From the NCBI GenBank assembly GCA_963773735.1, contig CAVZCK010000018.1, forward strand, positions 368,601 through 432,600: a stretch of DNA of 64,000 nucleotides, in the 5' to 3' direction. The position numbers were made by a program, and so were the translations under genes. Below are positions 37,053 to 47,232 of the stretch, piece after piece. The DNA is from CAVZCK01 sp963773735 (lineage in GTDB: Bacteria; Pseudomonadota; Alphaproteobacteria; Rhizobiales; Rhodomicrobiaceae). The first letter of the stretch is position 1. Each line of letters opens with the position of its first letter. A model generated the notes under the pieces. That model did not search any database, was not told the DNA's origin, and saw only the letters and a list, made by a program, of their open reading frames with translations.

Positions 37053-38066
37053 ATGCTGGTCGGCTCCTATCCGCAGCCGGACTGGCTGATCGACCGTGCG
37101 GCGCTCGCAAAGCAGATGCCGCCCCGCACGCGCGCCAGGGAGATCTGGCGCGTGGCGCCGGAATGGCTCGAGGAGGCGCAGGACGATGCGACCCTGCTCG
37201 CCATTCGCGATCAGGAGCGCGCCGGCCTCGACATCATCACCGATGGTGAGCAGCGGCGCGAGAGCTATTCCAACCGCTTCGCCACCGCACTCGAAGGCAT
37301 CGACATCGACAATCCCGGCACGACATTGAGCCGCTCCGGCAAGCCGGTGTCGGTGCCGCGTGTAACAGGCAAGATTCGCCGCCGTGAACCGGTCCTCATC
37401 CGCGACATGCAGTTCCTGCGCGCCAATACCGGGCGGCTGGTGAAAATGACGGTGCCCGGCCCGTTCACCATGGCCCAGCAGGCCCAGGACGATTTCTATG
37501 GCGATGACGAGGCAATGGCGATGGACTACGCCGCCGCCGTCAATGCGGAGATCCGCGATCTGTTCGCGGCCGGCGCCGACATCGTCCAGATCGACGAACC
37601 CTGGATGCAGGCACGGCCGGAAAAGGCGAAAGCCTATGCCGTCAAAGCGATCAACCGGGCGCTCGAGGGCGTCGGCGGGGTAACAGCGGTGCATCTCTGC
37701 TTCGGCTATGCGGCGATGGTCGGCGACAAGCCGGAGGGCTATTCGTTCCTGCCGGAGCTGGAGCATTGCGCTGCTCAGCAGATTTCGATCGAAGCCGCGC
37801 AGCCGAAGCTCGACTACGCCGTGCTGGCCGAGTTGCCGTCAAAGACCATCATTCTCGGGGTCATCGACCTCGGCGACATGACCGTTGAAACGCCCGAAAT
37901 CGTCGCCAGCCGCGTTCGAAGCGTGTTTCGCTACGTGCCGCCCGAGCGCATCGTCGTCGCGCCGGATTGCGGCCTGAAATATCTGCCCCGCGACATCGCC
38001 TTCGGCAAGATGAGCGCCATGGCGGCAGGCGCCGCGCTCGTCCGCCGGGACATTGCGCAGGTGTAA
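37053..38066 (+). CDS. MetE-like zinc methyltransferase family protein (second)
   Basis: 337 residues. Opening VGSYPQPDWLIDR is typical of this branch of the MetE C-terminal family. Zinc ligands retained: His and Cys in AVHLCFGY, Cys in VAPDCGLKYL. The true start may be ATG 37027: MPARLLPTA in another frame would precede MLVGSYPQ, so one base may be missing near 37050. Lies 24 bases upstream of the dioxygenase gene and in the same direction, hence probably one operon. Related to but clearly different from the protein at 20753. Reaction unknown. Confidence 0.85.
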   Translation: MLVGSYPQPDWLIDRAALAKQMPPRTRAREIWRVAPEWLEEAQDDATLLAIRDQERAGLDIITDGEQRRESYSNRFATALEGIDIDNPGTTLSRSGKPVSVPRVTGKIRRREPVLIRDMQFLRANTGRLVKMTVPGPFTMAQQAQDDFYGDDEAMAMDYAAAVNAEIRDLFAAGADIVQIDEPWMQARPEKAKAYAVKAINRALEGVGGVTAVHLCFGYAAMVGDKPEGYSFLPELEHCAAQQISIEAAQPKLDYAVLAELPSKTIILGVIDLGDMTVETPEIVASRVRSVFRYVPPERIVVAPDCGLKYLPRDIAFGKMSAMAAGAALVRRDIAQV

Positions 38067-38090
38067 GTCCCAAGAGTATGAGAGGCTGAC

Positions 38091-38954
38091 ATGACCTATG
38101 TGACCGAGGAAAACCTCACCGATCTCGCAGTCGAGCGCTGGAGCAACATCCCCGATCCGCGCCTGCGCCAGATCATGACGTCGCTGGTGAAGCATCTGCA
38201 CGGCTTCGTGCGCGAGATCGAGCCGACGCCGGCCGAATGGTTCGCGGCCATCGATTGGTTGACCCGCACCGGTAAGCTCTGCACGGAGAAGCGCCAGGAG
38301 TTCATCCTGGCCTCCGACGTGCTCGGCGTCAGCATGCTGGTCGATGCGATCAACAACCGGCTGGCGACGGGGGCCACGCCCTCGACCGTCGAAGGACCGT
38401 TTCACGTCCAGGACTCGCCGGAAATGGCGGATGGCAGCAACATGGCCGCGGGCGCGCCGGGCGAGCCCTGCTTTGTTAGCGGTACGGTGCGGGGGACGAG
38501 CGGCGAGCCGGTTGCCGGCGCGGTGCTCGACGTCTGGCAGACCGACGGCGAGGGGCTTTACGAGGCCCAGCGCGATGTCGATGGCGCCTGGATGCGCGCC
38601 GTCTACCATACCGGCCCGGACGGCCGCTATGCCATCCGCACCGTTGCCCCGATCGGCTACACCATTCCGATGGACGGCACGGTCGGCGAGCTGATGGAGC
38701 GCACGCGCATCAGCCATATGCGCCCGGCCCACATCCATTTCGCGGTCAGCGCGCCGGGCTACAAGCCGGTGACGACGCATCTCTTCCGCCGCGGCGACCA
38801 GTATATCGAGACCGATGTGGTGTTCGGGGTGAAGGAGCCGCTGATCGTGGATTTTGTTGGGAAGGCGGGCGGTGAGGCGCCGGGTGGGGAGCGGCTGGAG
38901 ACACCGTTCTGCGAGGTGCGGTATGATTTTGTGCTGCAGAGGACTGTAGGCTGA
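38091..38954 (+). CDS. Hydroxyquinol 1,2-dioxygenase (intradiol dioxygenase)
   Basis: 287 residues. N-terminal helical linker domain as in catechol/hydroxyquinol dioxygenases (MTSLVKHLHGFVREIEPTPAEW), then TVEGPFHV. Iron(III) ligands Tyr157 (GLYEAQ), Tyr190 (IGYTIP), His214 and His216 (RPAHIHF) have exactly the spacing of the Nocardioides simplex hydroxyquinol enzyme. The product, maleylacetate, is the substrate of the reductase at 14.5-15.6 kb, which supports hydroxyquinol over catechol or chlorocatechol. Frame intact. Confidence 0.9.
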   Translation: MTYVTEENLTDLAVERWSNIPDPRLRQIMTSLVKHLHGFVREIEPTPAEWFAAIDWLTRTGKLCTEKRQEFILASDVLGVSMLVDAINNRLATGATPSTVEGPFHVQDSPEMADGSNMAAGAPGEPCFVSGTVRGTSGEPVAGAVLDVWQTDGEGLYEAQRDVDGAWMRAVYHTGPDGRYAIRTVAPIGYTIPMDGTVGELMERTRISHMRPAHIHFAVSAPGYKPVTTHLFRRGDQYIETDVVFGVKEPLIVDFVGKAGGEAPGGERLETPFCEVRYDFVLQRTVG

Positions 38955-40019
38955 TCGGAATTGGATAGTGACGAATCCCAGGTAACGAACCGGACGTTTG
39001 AAGATCGCGCTCCGGACGATTGTCGCATCGCCCGCGGACGTAGCTATCACCACTCATATGGCACTTCTGATCCTGTCACGTGCCGCGTTCAAAGCTGTAA
39101 CGAATGTCGGATTCGCGGCAATCAGCGTCGTAAATTCATTGTCGATGACGGTTACAATCCGGGTCCTTCTTACTGGGGAAATCTCCGGGCACGGCGCCGC
39201 AGCCCAGATGAGTATGGCAATTACGATAATGAGCAAAATCACGCAGAACGATGGCAAGCCGTCATCATCGCAGTCCGAAGGATAACGGCCGCCTTGCGGA
39301 TAGCGCTCTTGAGCAGGCTGATATTCTCGCATGTAATACGGAGCTGAGCGACCATCCGCGCTTAGAGCAGTCGGAACGCCATTGAGATTGCAGGGGGAGA
39401 ATTTCGAGCCCGCCAAACGGAAAGATCGCGACGGCAAAGATCAAGATGCGCAAAGAGCGGCCCGCAAACTTCTGCAAACGCCGCCGCGACACTGCGCGCT
39501 GAGTTGAGGAATTCTCCATCGCGCTGCCGGGCTCTGCCGCCGATGATCTTCCTAACCCGTTAATCCGCGGCAGAAACCGACTCGATCGTTTGTACCACGG
39601 CAGCCGCCCTTCTCCCCCGCACCGTCCTGCATCACTGGCCCCCACCATGCGATTCGATTGCAACTGTCGAGCGCGTGTCCGCGCAAAAAGCGCGCGGCCG
39701 ACGCATTACGGACGCCCTGCTAAAACCTCCAAGCTTACTGAAGCGCGACTTGCTAACCTATCGATGGCGAAGGAAAAAACGGGCAACAGGCCGGGCGAAA
39801 ATTTTCGGGATCGCACAAATCTTCCCTAACCCGTGGTCCCGAAACTTTGCCTGAGCAATGCAACTGAGCCATCTTAGGACGAACTATCATGCATTCACTT
39901 CAAATCATGTCAAGAGGACAATCTTTCATCGTATGCACAACTCCAAAATCGGAGCGTTATAGAAAAGTTGACCGCCTTCGTGTTGCTTTCGAGGGGGCCA
40001 ACGTCGGGAAACGGCGCCT
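38955..40019. other. 1.07-kb region without a clear gene
   Basis: AT-richer by eye than its neighbours, especially 39880-39965. The only frame with any protein-like feature is the small minus-strand one at 39054-39332, listed separately. No repeats, IS ends or tRNA were seen. It may be a relic of degraded genes. Confidence 0.45.
39054..39332 (-). CDS. Possible small single-pass membrane protein
   Basis: Open frame of 92 residues from ATG 39332 (MREYQPAQERYPQGG) with one strong hydrophobic stretch, FCVILLIIVIAILIWAAA, at about residues 29-46, preceded by acidic residues. No ribosome-binding site is visible and no family is recognised. The membrane segment is the only reason to list it; it could be chance. 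Confidence 0.22.
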   Translation of the reverse strand: MREYQPAQERYPQGGRYPSDCDDDGLPSFCVILLIIVIAILIWAAAPCPEISPVRRTRIVTVIDNEFTTLIAANPTFVTALNAARDRIRSAI

Positions 40020-40751
40020 TCAAACGCCTAAATAAAACTTCCGCACCAGCTCATTATTATTCAGCTCCGCCGCCGAGCGCCCCTCAAACGCAATCTGGCC
40101 ATGCACGATGACATAGCCGCGGTCGGCGATGCGGATCGCCTGGGTAAAATTCTGCTCGGCCATCAGCACGGTGAGGTGATAGCTCGTCTGCAGCTCCTTG
40201 ATGGCATCCATGGTGCGGCTGACCAGGATCGGGGCGAGGCCGACGGAGGGCTCGTCAATCAGCAGGATGCGCGGCGCCAGCATCAGCGCGCGGGCCAGCG
40301 CCAGCATCTGCTGCTCGCCGCCGCTCATGCTGCCGGCAAGCTGCCGCCGCCGCTCCTTCAGGCGCGGAAACATCTCGTAGCAGAAGCCGAGATTCTTGCC
40401 GATCTCGGCGCGGGCGACGGGCCGGAAGGCGCCGAGCATGAGATTTTCCTCAACGCTCAGCCTCGGAAACAGCCGCCGCCCTTCCGGCACCAGCGCAATG
40501 CCGAGATCGACGATTTCCTCCGTGGTCCGCCCAATGAGGTCGTGCGTCTTGCCATCGATTTCGGCGGTGATCCGTCCGGCGCTCGGCTGCACGATGCCCA
40601 TGATGCATTTCATCAGCGTGCTCTTGCCGTTGCCGTTGGTGCCGAGCAGCACCACGGTCTCGCCCGGCTCGACGCAAAGCGAGACGTCCTCGATGACGCG
40701 CACCGCGCCATAGGCGGCATGAACGCCCTCGATGGCCAGCCTATTGCCCAA
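40020..40751 (-). CDS. livF: Liv-type ABC transporter ATP-binding protein LivF (second system)
   Basis: 243 residues. Walker A GTNGNGKSTLMKC, signature MSGGEQQMLALARAL, Walker B RILLIDEPSVGLAP. Intact. Last gene of the second liv set, overlapping livG. Partner receptor is probably the plus-strand protein at 35673. Confidence 0.92.
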   Translation of the reverse strand: MGNRLAIEGVHAAYGAVRVIEDVSLCVEPGETVVLLGTNGNGKSTLMKCIMGIVQPSAGRITAEIDGKTHDLIGRTTEEIVDLGIALVPEGRRLFPRLSVEENLMLGAFRPVARAEIGKNLGFCYEMFPRLKERRRQLAGSMSGGEQQMLALARALMLAPRILLIDEPSVGLAPILVSRTMDAIKELQTSYHLTVLMAEQNFTQAIRIADRGYVIVHGQIAFEGRSAAELNNNELVRKFYLGV

Positions 40752-41478
40752 GATACGCGCCCTCCACTTCCGGGCTGCGGATCACCTCCTCCGGCAGGCC
40801 GTCGGCCACCTTGCGACCCGAGACGAACGCGATCAGCCGCTGCGAAAAGCTCATCACCGCGCGCATGATGTGCTCGATCAGGATGATGGTGACGCCCGCC
40901 TCGCTGAGCCGGACCAGAAGCCGTAAAATCTCCTCGATCTCCGAAGCCGACAGCCCGGCCATCGCCTCGTCGGCGATGAGAAGTTTTGGCTCGGCGGCCA
41001 TGGCGCGGGCGAGTTCGGCCTTGCGCATCTCGACCTGGGTGAGATCGCGGGGAAATCTGCCCGCCTTGCCGGCGAGACCGACCAGTTCGAGCAGTTCGGC
41101 GCAGCGCTCGTCCAGCGTGTGGCTCGCATGGATCAGGCCGGACCGATGCTGCACGGTGTAGAGCAGCGGTACCCGGATATTATCGGCGATGTTGAGGCTG
41201 GGGAAAGGGCGCGGGAGCTGGAAGGTGCGCGCAAGGCCGAGCCGCGTGCGGCTATGGGCTTTCAGTCCGCTCAGGTCGCGGCCCTCGAAGCGCACCGTCC
41301 CGGTTTCATTGGCAAGCGTGCCGCAGAGGCAATTGACCAAAGTGCTCTTGCCGGAGCCGTTCGGTCCAATCAGTCCGACACGCTCGCCGGGCATAATGGT
41401 CAGATCGATGCCTTCCAGCGCGACGAAGCCGCCAAAACGCTTGCCGAGATTGTGCACTTCGAGCAGCGGCCCGGTCAT
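40741..41478 (-). CDS. livG: Liv-type ABC transporter ATP-binding protein LivG (second system)
   Basis: 245 residues from ATG 41478 (MTGPLLEVHNLGKRFGG); the longer open frame to 42033 is an out-of-frame reading of livM. Walker A GPNGSGKSTLVNCLCG, LARTFQLPRPFPSL, Walker B KLLIADEAMAGLSASE. The Walker B Asp-Glu is intact. Start overlaps the livM stop. Confidence 0.92.
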   Translation of the reverse strand: MTGPLLEVHNLGKRFGGFVALEGIDLTIMPGERVGLIGPNGSGKSTLVNCLCGTLANETGTVRFEGRDLSGLKAHSRTRLGLARTFQLPRPFPSLNIADNIRVPLLYTVQHRSGLIHASHTLDERCAELLELVGLAGKAGRFPRDLTQVEMRKAELARAMAAEPKLLIADEAMAGLSASEIEEILRLLVRLSEAGVTIILIEHIMRAVMSFSQRLIAFVSGRKVADGLPEEVIRSPEVEGAYLGQ

Positions 41479-42418
41479 CAACGTGCCCTCCCGCGCAGCC
41501 GGGCGACCAGACCGATGATGCCGTTTGGAGCGACGATGACGAAGCCGATGAGCAGAAGGCCGACGATCAGCAGATTGACTTCCGAGGAGATCGTCACCGT
41601 TGCGACCTGCTGGATCGTGCCGAGCAGCAAGGCGCCGACCAGCGGCCCGGCCCAGTTCGTGGTGCCGCCGATCATCGGCATGGCGATGGCGTTCACGGCA
41701 TAGGCGAGGCCGAAAGTCGAGGCCGGCTCGACGTAGCCGATATAATAGGGGAAGGGCGCGCCGGCCATGCCCATCAGCATGCCGGAGATCGTGGTCGCGA
41801 CCAGCTTGAGGCGCAGCGTCGGCACGCCGGCCGACTCCGCCGAAACCTCGTCGTCTCGGATTGCGGTCAGCCCGATGCCGAGCCGGGACCGCTCGATCAT
41901 GCGCGCCGCGCTTATGGCAACGACGGCCAGGGCCAGCATGATCAGAAACAGATATTGCACATAGCTGCCGAGCAGCGCGATCTCGCGCGGGCGGATGACA
42001 TAGGCCCCGCGCGCGCCGCCGACATAGTCCCAATTGATGACCAGAGTCTGCAGCACGACCGCCAGCGCCAGCGTGCCGATGGCGAAGAACGGCCCGCGCA
42101 GACGGAGCGTCAGATAGCCCATGCCGAGCCCGACCGCGCCGGACACCATGCCGCCGATGAGGATGAGGAGCGGGATCGGTAGCGGAAAGGTCTTGTGGAA
42201 GAACACCGTGCTATAGGCCCCGAGCGCGAAAAACGCCGCCGAGCCGAAATTCACATAGCCCGCATAGCCGCCGAGGATATTCCAGGCGGTCGCCAGCACG
42301 ACGAATTGCAGCACGACATAGCCGGCGAAAAAGAAATAATCGCTCCCCACCGCCCGCGCGCCCAGGAAAAGCGCCGCGCCGACAGGAGTGCGACGAGAAA
42401 GAACGTGCCCGAGCGCAT
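41478..42418 (-). pseudogene. livM: Liv-type ABC transporter permease LivM (second system), one frameshift
   Basis: The body (GSDYFFFAGYVVLQFVV... GYAGYVNFGSAAFFALGAY... TAIRDDEVSAESAGV) is intact from 42350 to 41478. The N-terminus MRSGTFFLVALL from ATG 42418 is joined by a one-base shift near 42375 to ALFLGARAVGSDYFFF. About eight membrane segments. If translation started at 42350 a shortened first helix would result. The start is a few bases after the livH stop. Confidence 0.85.
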
Positions 42419-42423
42419 CGAGC

Positions 42424-43301
42424 TCAGCGCCCCAATATGCCGGACGGCCGGAAAGCCAGCGTCAGCAGCAGAAAGCTGAAGGAGACCGCGGGCGCCCAGG
42501 ACGGACCGTAAAACGTCGAGGTGATGCTTTCGACGATCGCCCAGCAGCATCGCGCCGATCAGCGTGCCCGTCAGGCTGCCCAGACCGCCCAGCACGCAGA
42601 TGGCGAAGACCCGCCCAATATATTCGCGCCCGATCGACGGCTCGACCGGGCCGATGATGATCAGAAAAGCCCCGGCGATCGCCGCCGTGGCGATGGAGAT
42701 GCCGAAGGCGATGCGCTTGATCTTCACCGGATCGACCGCCATCAGCCGCAGCGCGAGCTGGTCCTGCGACACGGCCATGATGGCGCGGCCAAGGAATGTG
42801 CGCGACAGAAACAGTTGCAGTCCGGCGAACAGTGCCAGCGAGACGACGCACGGGATCAGCATGCGCAGCGGCAGATCGAAGAAGCCGAAGCGCAAGCGTC
42901 TGGTCGACATAGGGCGCCTGGACATAGCGGTAATCGACACCGAAGATCATGACCAGCGTCACTTCGGTCACGAACAGCACGCCGAAGAAGAAAGCGAGCC
43001 CGCGCAGCGCTTCCTGTCCGCGCTTTTCGAAGGCGCTATAATAGACTTGGTAGACGGCAAGGCCCAGCAGGTAGAACACCGGCAGCATCAGCAGGCTCGC
43101 CAGGATGGGATCGATCCCGACCCGGATATTCAGGAGATAGGCGGCATAGGATCCGATGATGATGAAGGCCGGATGGGCGATGTTGACGATGTCGAGCATG
43201 CCGAATGAGATCGAGACGCCGATCGTTGCCGCCGTGTAGAAACCGCCGAGCAGAAGCCCCGCAATGACGGCGTTGACAAAGAGCTGGATGTCGATGTCCA
43301 T
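42424..43301 (-). pseudogene. livH: Liv-type ABC transporter permease LivH (second system), two frameshifts
   Basis: Starts MDIDIQLFVNAVIAGLLLGG at 43301 with the LivH motif FGMLDIVNIAHPAFIIIGSY. Frame breaks near 42895 (after YVQAPYVDQTL) and near 42540 (after GTLIGAMLLG). The corrected protein continues LPLRMLIP...LSRTFLGRAIMAVSQDQLALRLM and ends LAFRPSGILGR with TGA at 42424. Two indels in one gene match the general pattern of this window. Confidence 0.85.
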
Positions 43302-43854
43302 TGCCGGGCGCTAGCGGCGCTGCCGCGACAGGCCGCGGCGGAATGGTGTTCCCGCCGGTTTCGAGCGGCGATCGCCGGGCCGATCGCCCGTCGACGCACA
43401 CATCGCTGCGGTGAGCGGTTCTGGCATTCCTCCCTCATTCGTTACGCATCTTTATCGGCGGCAATATTGCTGTCGCCGTGCCTTATTGCTAAGTCTGTAT
43501 TATCGTGCCGCGCCTGGCCAGCCCATTGTGATCACAGGAGAATGTAAAATCGTCGCGGAGGCGGCGATATTGCCGGTGCCGCACGTTCTCTCCGGCGATA
43601 ATCGCCCATGAAGCCGAGCAAAGACGGGCGCGCGGAGCCGCGGGTCCCGGTCGTCCTGCAGGCGGTATCCCCCCAATCCGGCGCCAATTTTTGGTTGCCA
43701 CCGGCCGATAGCTGACGGATAGTCGTCAAGAGCGAGAAGCATCTTAAATTCAAAATACGGGCGCAGCGCCGCCGACCAAGACGGCGCAAGTGTCCGCTTA
43801 GGCATTTGCATATGCCGACGACCAAAACCACGGCTACTCTGGGAGGAATGAGCC
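43302..43854. other. Divergent promoter region between livH and the TAXI receptor
   Basis: About 550 bases with no supported gene. Short frames on both strands look like chance. It must carry promoters for the second liv operon (minus) and the TRAP-TAXI genes (plus). GGGAGGA at 43841 serves the receptor gene. Confidence 0.45.
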
Positions 43855-44928
43855 ATGCCAAAACATCAACCTCTGGCCCGTGCAGCCGCTGCGCGTGGCC
43901 TCGCCGCGGGGCTTCTCGTCTTCGCATTCGCGCTGATCGGGCTGTCGGGCTCTTCGGCCTGGGCGGGTGAGCCGAAGGACATCAAGTGGGGCACCGGCTC
44001 GATCGGTTCGTCAGGGCACAAGGCGATGGTCGCGCTGGCCGGTCTGCTCAACAAGGAGATGCCGGAATTTCGCATCTCCGTGCTGCCGACGCAGGGCGCC
44101 GTGCCCACGGTGAAAGGCTTCGCCACCGGCGAGTTCGACGGCTATTACGGCTCGGATGTCGCGCTCAAGGAATTGAAAAACGACGTCGGCCGCTTCAAGG
44201 GTTTCAAGTCGCACATCAAGCACGAGCTGATCCAGTCGTTCTGGTGCTACACGCTGGATGTCGGCCTCGCCATCAATGCCAGCGACCGCGACACCATCAA
44301 GAAGTGGGGAGACCTCACCGGCAAGACCGTTTACACCGGCCCGCTTCCGTTCGACACCCGCAAGCATCTCGAGGATGCGATGAGGGCGGTCGGAGTGGAC
44401 TTCACCTATAAGGAGGTCGACTTTTCCGCCGTCGCCTCCGAGCTCAATTCCGGCACCATCAAGGGCATGATCATCTACGCGGCAGGCGGCAAGACCCCGC
44501 CGCCGTGGCTTTCGGAGGCCTCGCTCGCGGTCGACTGGGCGGCGCTCAATCCAAGTTCGGAAGAACTCGCCACGCTGAAGGAGAAGGGCTTTGCCAGCGA
44601 GGAGGTCGATCCGGCGAACTTTCACAAAAAGGAAATCTACGTCAAGCAGGTAACGCTGCTGCCGTTCTATTGGGGCTTCGACCTTGGCTCAGTGGCCTCA
44701 ACGGACGAAATGTACAAGATGCTGACCGTCATCGAGGCGCATGCGGACGAACTCGCCAAGCTCGATCCGAGCTTCCGGCAGATCGGCGGCGGCAAGATGG
44801 TTGAATTCCAGAAGAAGGCGCTGGAGTCGACCTGGAATCTCGTTCCCATCCATCCCGGCCTCGCCAAATTTCTGAAGGAGAAGGGCGCGTGGGACAGCAA
44901 ATGGGATGCCAACATCGCCAAGATGTAG
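43855..44928 (+). CDS. TRAP transporter substrate-binding protein, TAXI family
   Basis: 357 residues. Signal peptide (AAGLLVFAFALIGLSGSSAWA), then the TAXI-type opening IKWGTGSIGSSGHKAMVALAGLLNKEMPEFRISVLPTQGAVPTVKGFATGEFDGYYG. Periplasmic receptor for an unknown carboxylate. Followed by a strong hairpin and the fused TRAP permease. Frame intact. Confidence 0.9.
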   Translation: MPKHQPLARAAAARGLAAGLLVFAFALIGLSGSSAWAGEPKDIKWGTGSIGSSGHKAMVALAGLLNKEMPEFRISVLPTQGAVPTVKGFATGEFDGYYGSDVALKELKNDVGRFKGFKSHIKHELIQSFWCYTLDVGLAINASDRDTIKKWGDLTGKTVYTGPLPFDTRKHLEDAMRAVGVDFTYKEVDFSAVASELNSGTIKGMIIYAAGGKTPPPWLSEASLAVDWAALNPSSEELATLKEKGFASEEVDPANFHKKEIYVKQVTLLPFYWGFDLGSVASTDEMYKMLTVIEAHADELAKLDPSFRQIGGGKMVEFQKKALESTWNLVPIHPGLAKFLKEKGAWDSKWDANIAKM

Positions 44929-44953
44929 CCCCGGCGCCGTCACCGAACGCTCC

Positions 44954-44980
44954 GAGGCGGGCGCTTTATGCGTCCGCCTC
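44954..44980. terminator. Hairpin between TAXI receptor and TRAP permease
   Basis: GAGGCGGGCGC (44954-44964), loop TTTAT, GCGTCCGCCTC (44970-44980): an 11-bp stem with one G-T wobble, 26 bases after the receptor stop and 30 before the permease start. Probably limits permease expression relative to the receptor, as in other binding-protein operons. Confidence 0.7.
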
Positions 44981-45009
44981 AGCCGTATTCTCATAGCCAC
45001 GGGTCTGCC

Positions 45010-47020
45010 ATGACCGAGACCACGCCGCAATGGCGGCCGCCTCTTGTTCTCAACGTTATCAACTATGCGGTGGGGACCGCGTTCCTCGTCTACATGGTCT
45101 ATTACTATTGGACGGGCCTGGGCGGATCGACGCTGCTCGCCATGACCATGGTCCCGATCACCTATGTGCTGTTCACCGTCCAGGCGCTGCGGCAGAACGA
45201 GCTCTATCCGAAGCTGCCAATGGCCGCCAATTACCTCATCGCGGCCGTCTATTGCCTGTTCTCGCTTTATTGCGCTTATTACATGAACACGAATTACATC
45301 GCGCTCGGCACCGAGCGCTCCGGCATGTGGGATACGGCCGATGAGGTCGTGGGCGGCGGGATGGCGCTGCTCATCATCGAATATGCGCGCAAGCGCCATG
45401 TGCCGCTGTTCATCCTGAACATCGTTCTCGCTCTTTACGCCGTCTACGGCTACATGGTGCCAGGCATGTTTTATCATGCGGGCCTGTCGTGGCACCGCGT
45501 CATCACGGCGAGCAGCGTGGAGATGACGACCGGCATCTTCTCGCGCCTGCCCCAGATCGCACTCACGCTGATCGGCTCGTTTCTGCTGGTCCTGAGCCTG
45601 CTGCGCGGCTATGGCTGCGTCGACTCGCTGCTTAGGGCGACCAAGCGTGTCGCGATCCGCTCGGCTCACGCCATCCCACAATCTGCGGTGATCGGCTCGA
45701 TGGCCATCGGCACTGTGAGCGGCTCAGGCGCGGCCAATTCCATCACCGTCGGCTCGGCGACGATCCCGGCGATGATTGGTGCCGGCCTGCCGCCGGCAAC
45801 CGCGGCGGCGATCGAAAACGCTTCATCGATGGGCGGGCAGCTCATGCCGCCGGTGATGGGCATCGCCGCCTTCCTGATGGCCGAGTTCCTCGGCGTCGAC
45901 TATTTCGAGGTGGTCGCGCGTGGCTGGGTTCCGGCGCTCATCTACTACATCACGGTCGCGACCTCGGTCTATCTGCTGGCGGTCCATTATCGCACCCATC
46001 TTGTCGTCGATCCCAAGCCAGGAGGGCTGGGCTGGCGCGACAAGGTCAATCTCGGCGCCTTCGTCTTCGTGGTCGGCGGGCTGGTGACGCTGATGGCGAC
46101 CATCTTTCTCGCGCCGATGTTCGCCGCGCTCTACATGTTCTGCATTGCGGGTGTCGGGCTGTTCCTCGTCAATCTGGTGCCGCTACTCCGGCCCGGCCGC
46201 TGGTCTTTCGCCGAGTTCATTGCGCCGATCCAGCGCTTCCTCGACTCCTACATCGAAATGATCTCCGACATCACGCTGCTGCTTGGCGACCTTGTCGATC
46301 ATGACCGGGGCGCTGGTGATTACCGGCGTTCCCACAAAGCTCGGCGCGCTGCTGGTGGAGGCCGGCGGCATCAATATGGCCGCCATGGTAGGGATGGCCT
46401 TCATCTTCGGCGCCATTCTCGGCACCGGTCTGCCCCCGGCGCCGACCTATATTCTGGTCGCGATCGTGATCGCGCCGCCCTTCATCAAGATCGGCGTCAA
46501 TCCGTGGGTGATTCACTTCTTCGCCTTTTTCGTGGCCGTGTTCGGCGAGCTGACGCCGCCGACCTCGATCACCGCGGCGATCACGTCGAAGATCGCCAAT
46601 GCATCATTTTATGTCACGCTTTGGCGTTCGGTGCAGATCTGCGTCTCGCTGTTCACGCTGATGGTCGGCGTCTTCGTCCATCCCGAGCTGGTCATCGCGC
46701 CGGGCATCGATCAGTTTGGCGCGGCCTATCTTATCCTGGTCTCGACCATCGGCATCACTTTTAGCCTGCAAGCCAGCTATTCCGACACGCGGCCTATTGA
46801 TCTCGCGGTTCGGCTGGGACTTGCCGCCGTCGCGCTCTACATCCTCTTCTCTTTCAACGACACATTGTCCACATTCGCGTCCTTCGTGGTGCTGGCGGTG
46901 ATCGCCTACTGGCTGCTGGTGCGCCGGCGCGTGCTTGTAGTGGATGAGCCCGAGGTGGTCGTGCTGGAAACCTCGGACCTGGCTCCCTCGGCCGCCGGCG
47001 GCGGTCGCGATTCAGCTGAA
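45010..47020 (+). pseudogene. TRAP transporter fused small/large permease, frameshift in the middle
   Basis: Fused DctQ-DctM-type permease of the TAXI branch, about 670 residues and some sixteen membrane segments. MTETTPQWRPP starts at 45010. The conserved AVIGSMAIGTVSGSGAANSITVGSATIP and NASSMGGQLMPPVMGIAAFLMAEFLG lie in the first frame. The frame breaks near 46290 within EMISDITLLLG and resumes as ATLSIMTGALVITGVPTKLGALLVEAGG...GTGLPPAPTY. The 3' end is uncertain: as printed the frame runs to 47299 into the next gene, but another frame stops near 47013, so a second indel near 47000 is likely. Confidence 0.85.
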
Positions 47021-47232
47021 CGGCACCAGCGCGAGGCACTCTCATCCGGCCGGCTGTGCGCTGATATGCGCGGCAATTGCCCGACTCATCATTCCTTTCG
47101 TCTGCGGTGCACGGCGATGTTCGGAGTTCGGTCCCCGCGCCTCGTTGGAGGAGTTTGCGACGGGACATGCAACAAAATAGTTGCATTATCCTGCAAGCCG
47201 GGCCATATTAACAAGCAACCAGGAGGTTGCAC

